Below are positions 5,562-7,438 of a DNA stretch of 7,438 bases, piece by piece. The notes beneath the pieces are model-generated. The model saw nothing but the letters and a program-made list of their open reading frames with translations, had not been told where the DNA came from and made no database searches. The position numbers and the translations under genes were made by a program. How positions within the stretch are numbered: position 1 is the first letter of the stretch; the number at the start of each line of letters is the position of its first letter. The DNA comes from Chloroflexi bacterium RBG_13_51_52 (GTDB taxonomy: Bacteria > Chloroflexota > Dehalococcoidia > Dehalococcoidales > RBG-16-60-22), in assembly GCA_001796525.1 (NCBI GenBank), contig MGMT01000020.1:1-7438 (forward strand). The letters run 5' to 3'.

Positions 5562-6272
5562 ATGCGTCATTCCAATATCGAGCCCGTTTTTGAAAACCGC
5601 TATGACGCCGGACGCAAACTCGCGGAAAAGCTTACCGAATATGCCGATAAATCTGTGGTGGTGCTGGGAATTCCCAACGGCGGGGTCGCCGTAGCTTTAG
5701 GTGTCGCCCTGGCAATAGGGGCAGACTTCGACCTCGTTATTTCCCGGAAAATACCCCTCCCGCTTAGTCCTGAAGGCGGGTTCGGTTCTCTGACCGATGA
5801 CGGCACTCTCATTCTCAACGAGGAAGTGGTTAAAACGGCAGGACTTACCCAGCCGCAAATCAACTATCAAGTCAGCCAGGTGCGGACGAATATCAAGGAA
5901 CGCAGTCTCCTCTACCATAAAGACCGGCTGCCGCTTTCCATTACCGGTCGCACGGTAATCATTGTCGATGACGGTCTGGCTTCCGGTTATACCATGAAAG
6001 CCGCTATCGAGTCGATACGGCGCCGCCGGCCGGAAAAAGTAATCGCCGCTGTCCCCGTCGGGCCGGAACATGTAGTCGAAGAAGTTCGCAAGGCAGCCGA
6101 TAGAGTCGTTGCCTGTGTCGTCGGTACCGGCAATGTTTTCTATGTATCGGACTATTACCGCTACTGGTACGATATCACCGATAGCGAGGTGCTTTCCTGC
6201 TTGAAAGAATTTCGTATGCGCCGGCAGGGCGGCAGGATACAGTTGCCGGAGAAAAAGCGGGAAACGATTTAA
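5562..6272 (+). CDS. Phosphoribosyltransferase-domain protein (COG1926 type)
   Basis: A 236-residue type I phosphoribosyltransferase fold protein of the poorly characterised COG1926 group. It begins with the typical FENRYDAGRKLAEKL segment (10-24), then a hydrophobic strand and IPNGGVAVA at 37-45, the position of the pyrophosphate loop. ISRKIPLPLSPEGGFGSL at 60-77 is a conserved stretch of this group. The PRPP-binding motif TVIIVDDGLASGYTM is at 131-145 with the acidic pair D136/D137. The C-terminal part has YRYWYDITDSEVLSCL and a basic tail. The family binds PRPP or a related phosphosugar, but I know of no established substrate. It follows adenine deaminase by 36 bases in the same direction, so co-transcription is likely, and it may contribute to nucleotide salvage or act as a regulator. 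Its Shine-Dalgarno can be masked by a small hairpin. The family call is firm; the biological role is not. Confidence 0.82.
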   Translation: MRHSNIEPVFENRYDAGRKLAEKLTEYADKSVVVLGIPNGGVAVALGVALAIGADFDLVISRKIPLPLSPEGGFGSLTDDGTLILNEEVVKTAGLTQPQINYQVSQVRTNIKERSLLYHKDRLPLSITGRTVIIVDDGLASGYTMKAAIESIRRRRPEKVIAAVPVGPEHVVEEVRKAADRVVACVVGTGNVFYVSDYYRYWYDITDSEVLSCLKEFRMRRQGGRIQLPEKKRETI

Positions 6273-6297
6273 CATTTTTCTTAAAATGATGTATATT
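6269..6297 (+). promoter_or_regulatory. Sigma70-type promoter for the exported beta-helix gene
   Basis: TTAACA at 6269-6274 (5 of 6 matches to TTGACA) overlaps the stop codon of the phosphoribosyltransferase gene. After a 17-bp AT-rich spacer comes TATATT at 6292-6297 (5 of 6 matches to TATAAT). The start would be near 6304, giving a leader of about 47 bases that ends with the strong AAGGAGGAG at 6335-6343. It suggests the exported protein is transcribed separately from the purine cluster. Confidence 0.5.
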
Positions 6298-6350
6298 TAT
6301 TAGTCCAAGAAATTATAAAAGACTAAGACCAAGGAAGGAGGAGAAACAAA

Positions 6351-7438
6351 ATGAAGAGGATAATGACATTTGGCCTGGTACTATTATTGATACTGGCGTT
6401 TTCCGGTCTTTCCATGGGTTCGGGATGGGGTCATCAGCATAACGCATCTCTCAAGGTTGGCGAGGGCAAGGAATATGCTACTATAACGGAAGCTCTGGCT
6501 GCCGCCGAAAACGGCGATACAATCATGATATACAAGGGCACCTATGATGAAACTATTAGTATTGAAGGCTTCACCGGGCTCACGATTAAAGGCGTGGGCA
6601 AGAATGATATAATTATAAAACCTTCTACAACGCTTCTGTGGAACGTCGGAAATCCTGCCTTTGATTCACGCCTGGCAGCCATCCGTGTGGTCAACTCCAC
6701 CAACATCAACTTTGAAAACCTTATCATCGACTTTGACCTGGTTAAAACCGCCGGGCGTATGCATGGCATTCTCTATTGGAATAGCACCGGGTCTTTATCC
6801 GGCAACATCCTTAAAAACCTCTCATACCCTGATGCAAGCGGCGGATATTATGAAGTCTGTACCTATATCAAGGCGCCCGGTTATACCGATGCTGCACGGG
6901 CAAGTGTTGAAATTTCAAAAAATACCTTTATCGATGTCGGGAGGGTAGCCGTCCTCGCGCACGACTATGTGAACGCCACTATCACAAGCAATACTTTCTA
7001 TAAAACCAGTGCTGACTTCGGCTACGCCATTGAGATGGGTTCGGTCTCCAGCGGTAAAATAAGCTACAACACTATCTATGGCTACAATACCGCAGCACTC
7101 TCTGATGGCTCCAACTCCGCGGGAATCTATGTGGAAAACTGCTTCACCGGGCCGCTCTTTGGCAGCCCTTTTCCCGCCACGACTAAAAAGGTAAATATCA
7201 CCGGCAATGTTATCTATGATTGTCAGTGGGGGATTTATGTCGGTAATGAGTGGGACGGGTATGCCGGCGATGTGGATATCGTATTGACGCTGAACAGCAA
7301 TAACATTCATGATAACACCGACGGCGGAATTTATTTCGCCGATGAGGATAAAGCAAACGGTTCTTCGGTGACGGTAAGTGGCGGCAACAATTATCTTACG
7401 GATAACGGCGACTGCGGATACTATATTGCCACCTATGG
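6351..7438 (+). CDS. Exported right-handed parallel beta-helix protein, 3' end missing
   Basis: The frame runs open from ATG 6351 off the right edge, 362 complete codons. A signal peptide is clear: MKR, then the hydrophobic core FGLVLLLILAFSGL (7-20), then small residues around 21-24; there is no lipobox cysteine. The mature protein begins with the usual entry of pectin-lyase-fold/NosD-like proteins, VGEGKEYATITEALAAA (36-52), NGDTIMIYKGTY (54-65) and LTIKGVGKND (77-86). Imperfect coils of the type x-I-x-x-N-x-[IF]-Y follow: VEISKNTFIDV at 186-196, ATITSNTFYKT at 209-219, GKISYNTIYGY at 235-245, VNITGNVIYDC at 281-291 and LTLNSNNIHDN at 312-322. The recurring Asn fits the asparagine ladder of such helices. 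These folds occur in polysaccharide lyases, adhesins and S-layer-associated proteins; no catalytic residues can be assigned, so the function stays open. ATG 6351 follows AAGGAGGAG at 6335-6343 at good spacing. Confidence 0.85.
   Translation, partial: MKRIMTFGLVLLLILAFSGLSMGSGWGHQHNASLKVGEGKEYATITEALAAAENGDTIMIYKGTYDETISIEGFTGLTIKGVGKNDIIIKPSTTLLWNVGNPAFDSRLAAIRVVNSTNINFENLIIDFDLVKTAGRMHGILYWNSTGSLSGNILKNLSYPDASGGYYEVCTYIKAPGYTDAARASVEISKNTFIDVGRVAVLAHDYVNATITSNTFYKTSADFGYAIEMGSVSSGKISYNTIYGYNTAALSDGSNSAGIYVENCFTGPLFGSPFPATTKKVNITGNVIYDCQWGIYVGNEWDGYAGDVDIVLTLNSNNIHDNTDGGIYFADEDKANGSSVTVSGGNNYLTDNGDCGYYIATY

Noticed and set aside
5697..6275. Long antisense frame (192 codons) opposite the COG1926 gene
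   Set aside because: It mirrors a well-supported phosphoribosyltransferase gene, has no recognisable motif and arises from codon bias on the coding strand.
6915..7310. Antisense frame of 131 codons at the right end
   Set aside because: It lies inside the open beta-helix gene on the + strand, which has a signal peptide and repeats; the antisense product has neither.

Overview
The window is a bacterial chromosomal segment of moderate G+C content. All recognisable genes lie on the + strand and belong to metabolic or exported-protein families. Shine-Dalgarno sites are of the AGGAGG type, three sigma70-like promoters have 17-bp spacers, and there are no introns, tRNAs, CRISPR arrays or transposases. 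I cannot place the organism firmly. The LsrF-like aldolase next to a zinc dehydrogenase, the salvage genes and an exported beta-helix protein would suit an anaerobic Chloroflexota (Dehalococcoidia-like) or Firmicutes-like lineage. That is a weak guess from gene content, not from any marker gene.

Layout: (1) 2-313 is the 3' end of an unrecognised gene cut by the left edge. (2) 314-582 is an AT-rich intergenic region with a possible stem-loop and a good promoter (TTGACA, 17 bp, TAAATT). (3) 583-2415 is a two-gene unit, a class I aldolase of the DeoC/LsrF type followed by a zinc-dependent medium-chain dehydrogenase. (4) 2416-2472 is a short intergenic region with a near-consensus promoter (TAGACA, 17 bp, TATAAT) placed so close to the next start codon that the transcript should be essentially leaderless. 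(5) 2473-6272 is a tight cluster: hypoxanthine phosphoribosyltransferase, a SAM-dependent methyltransferase, adenine deaminase, and a second phosphoribosyltransferase of the COG1926 type. (6) A third promoter (TTAACA, 17 bp, TATATT) precedes a long reading frame, 6351 to the right edge, coding for an exported right-handed beta-helix protein whose 3' end is missing.

How the genes fit together: adenine deaminase converts adenine to hypoxanthine, and hypoxanthine phosphoribosyltransferase joins hypoxanthine to PRPP to give IMP. The cluster is therefore a complete adenine-to-IMP salvage route. The methyltransferase and the COG1926 phosphoribosyltransferase embedded in it have no assigned substrate. 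The aldolase and dehydrogenase probably act in sequence on a sugar, polyol or sugar-phosphate substrate that the sequence does not identify. The beta-helix protein is a separate exported product. Most of the window is ordinary metabolism; the more unusual signals are the leaderless arrangement of hpt with an inverted repeat over its promoter, the two orphan enzymes in the purine cluster, and the aldolase/dehydrogenase pair outside any AI-2 operon.
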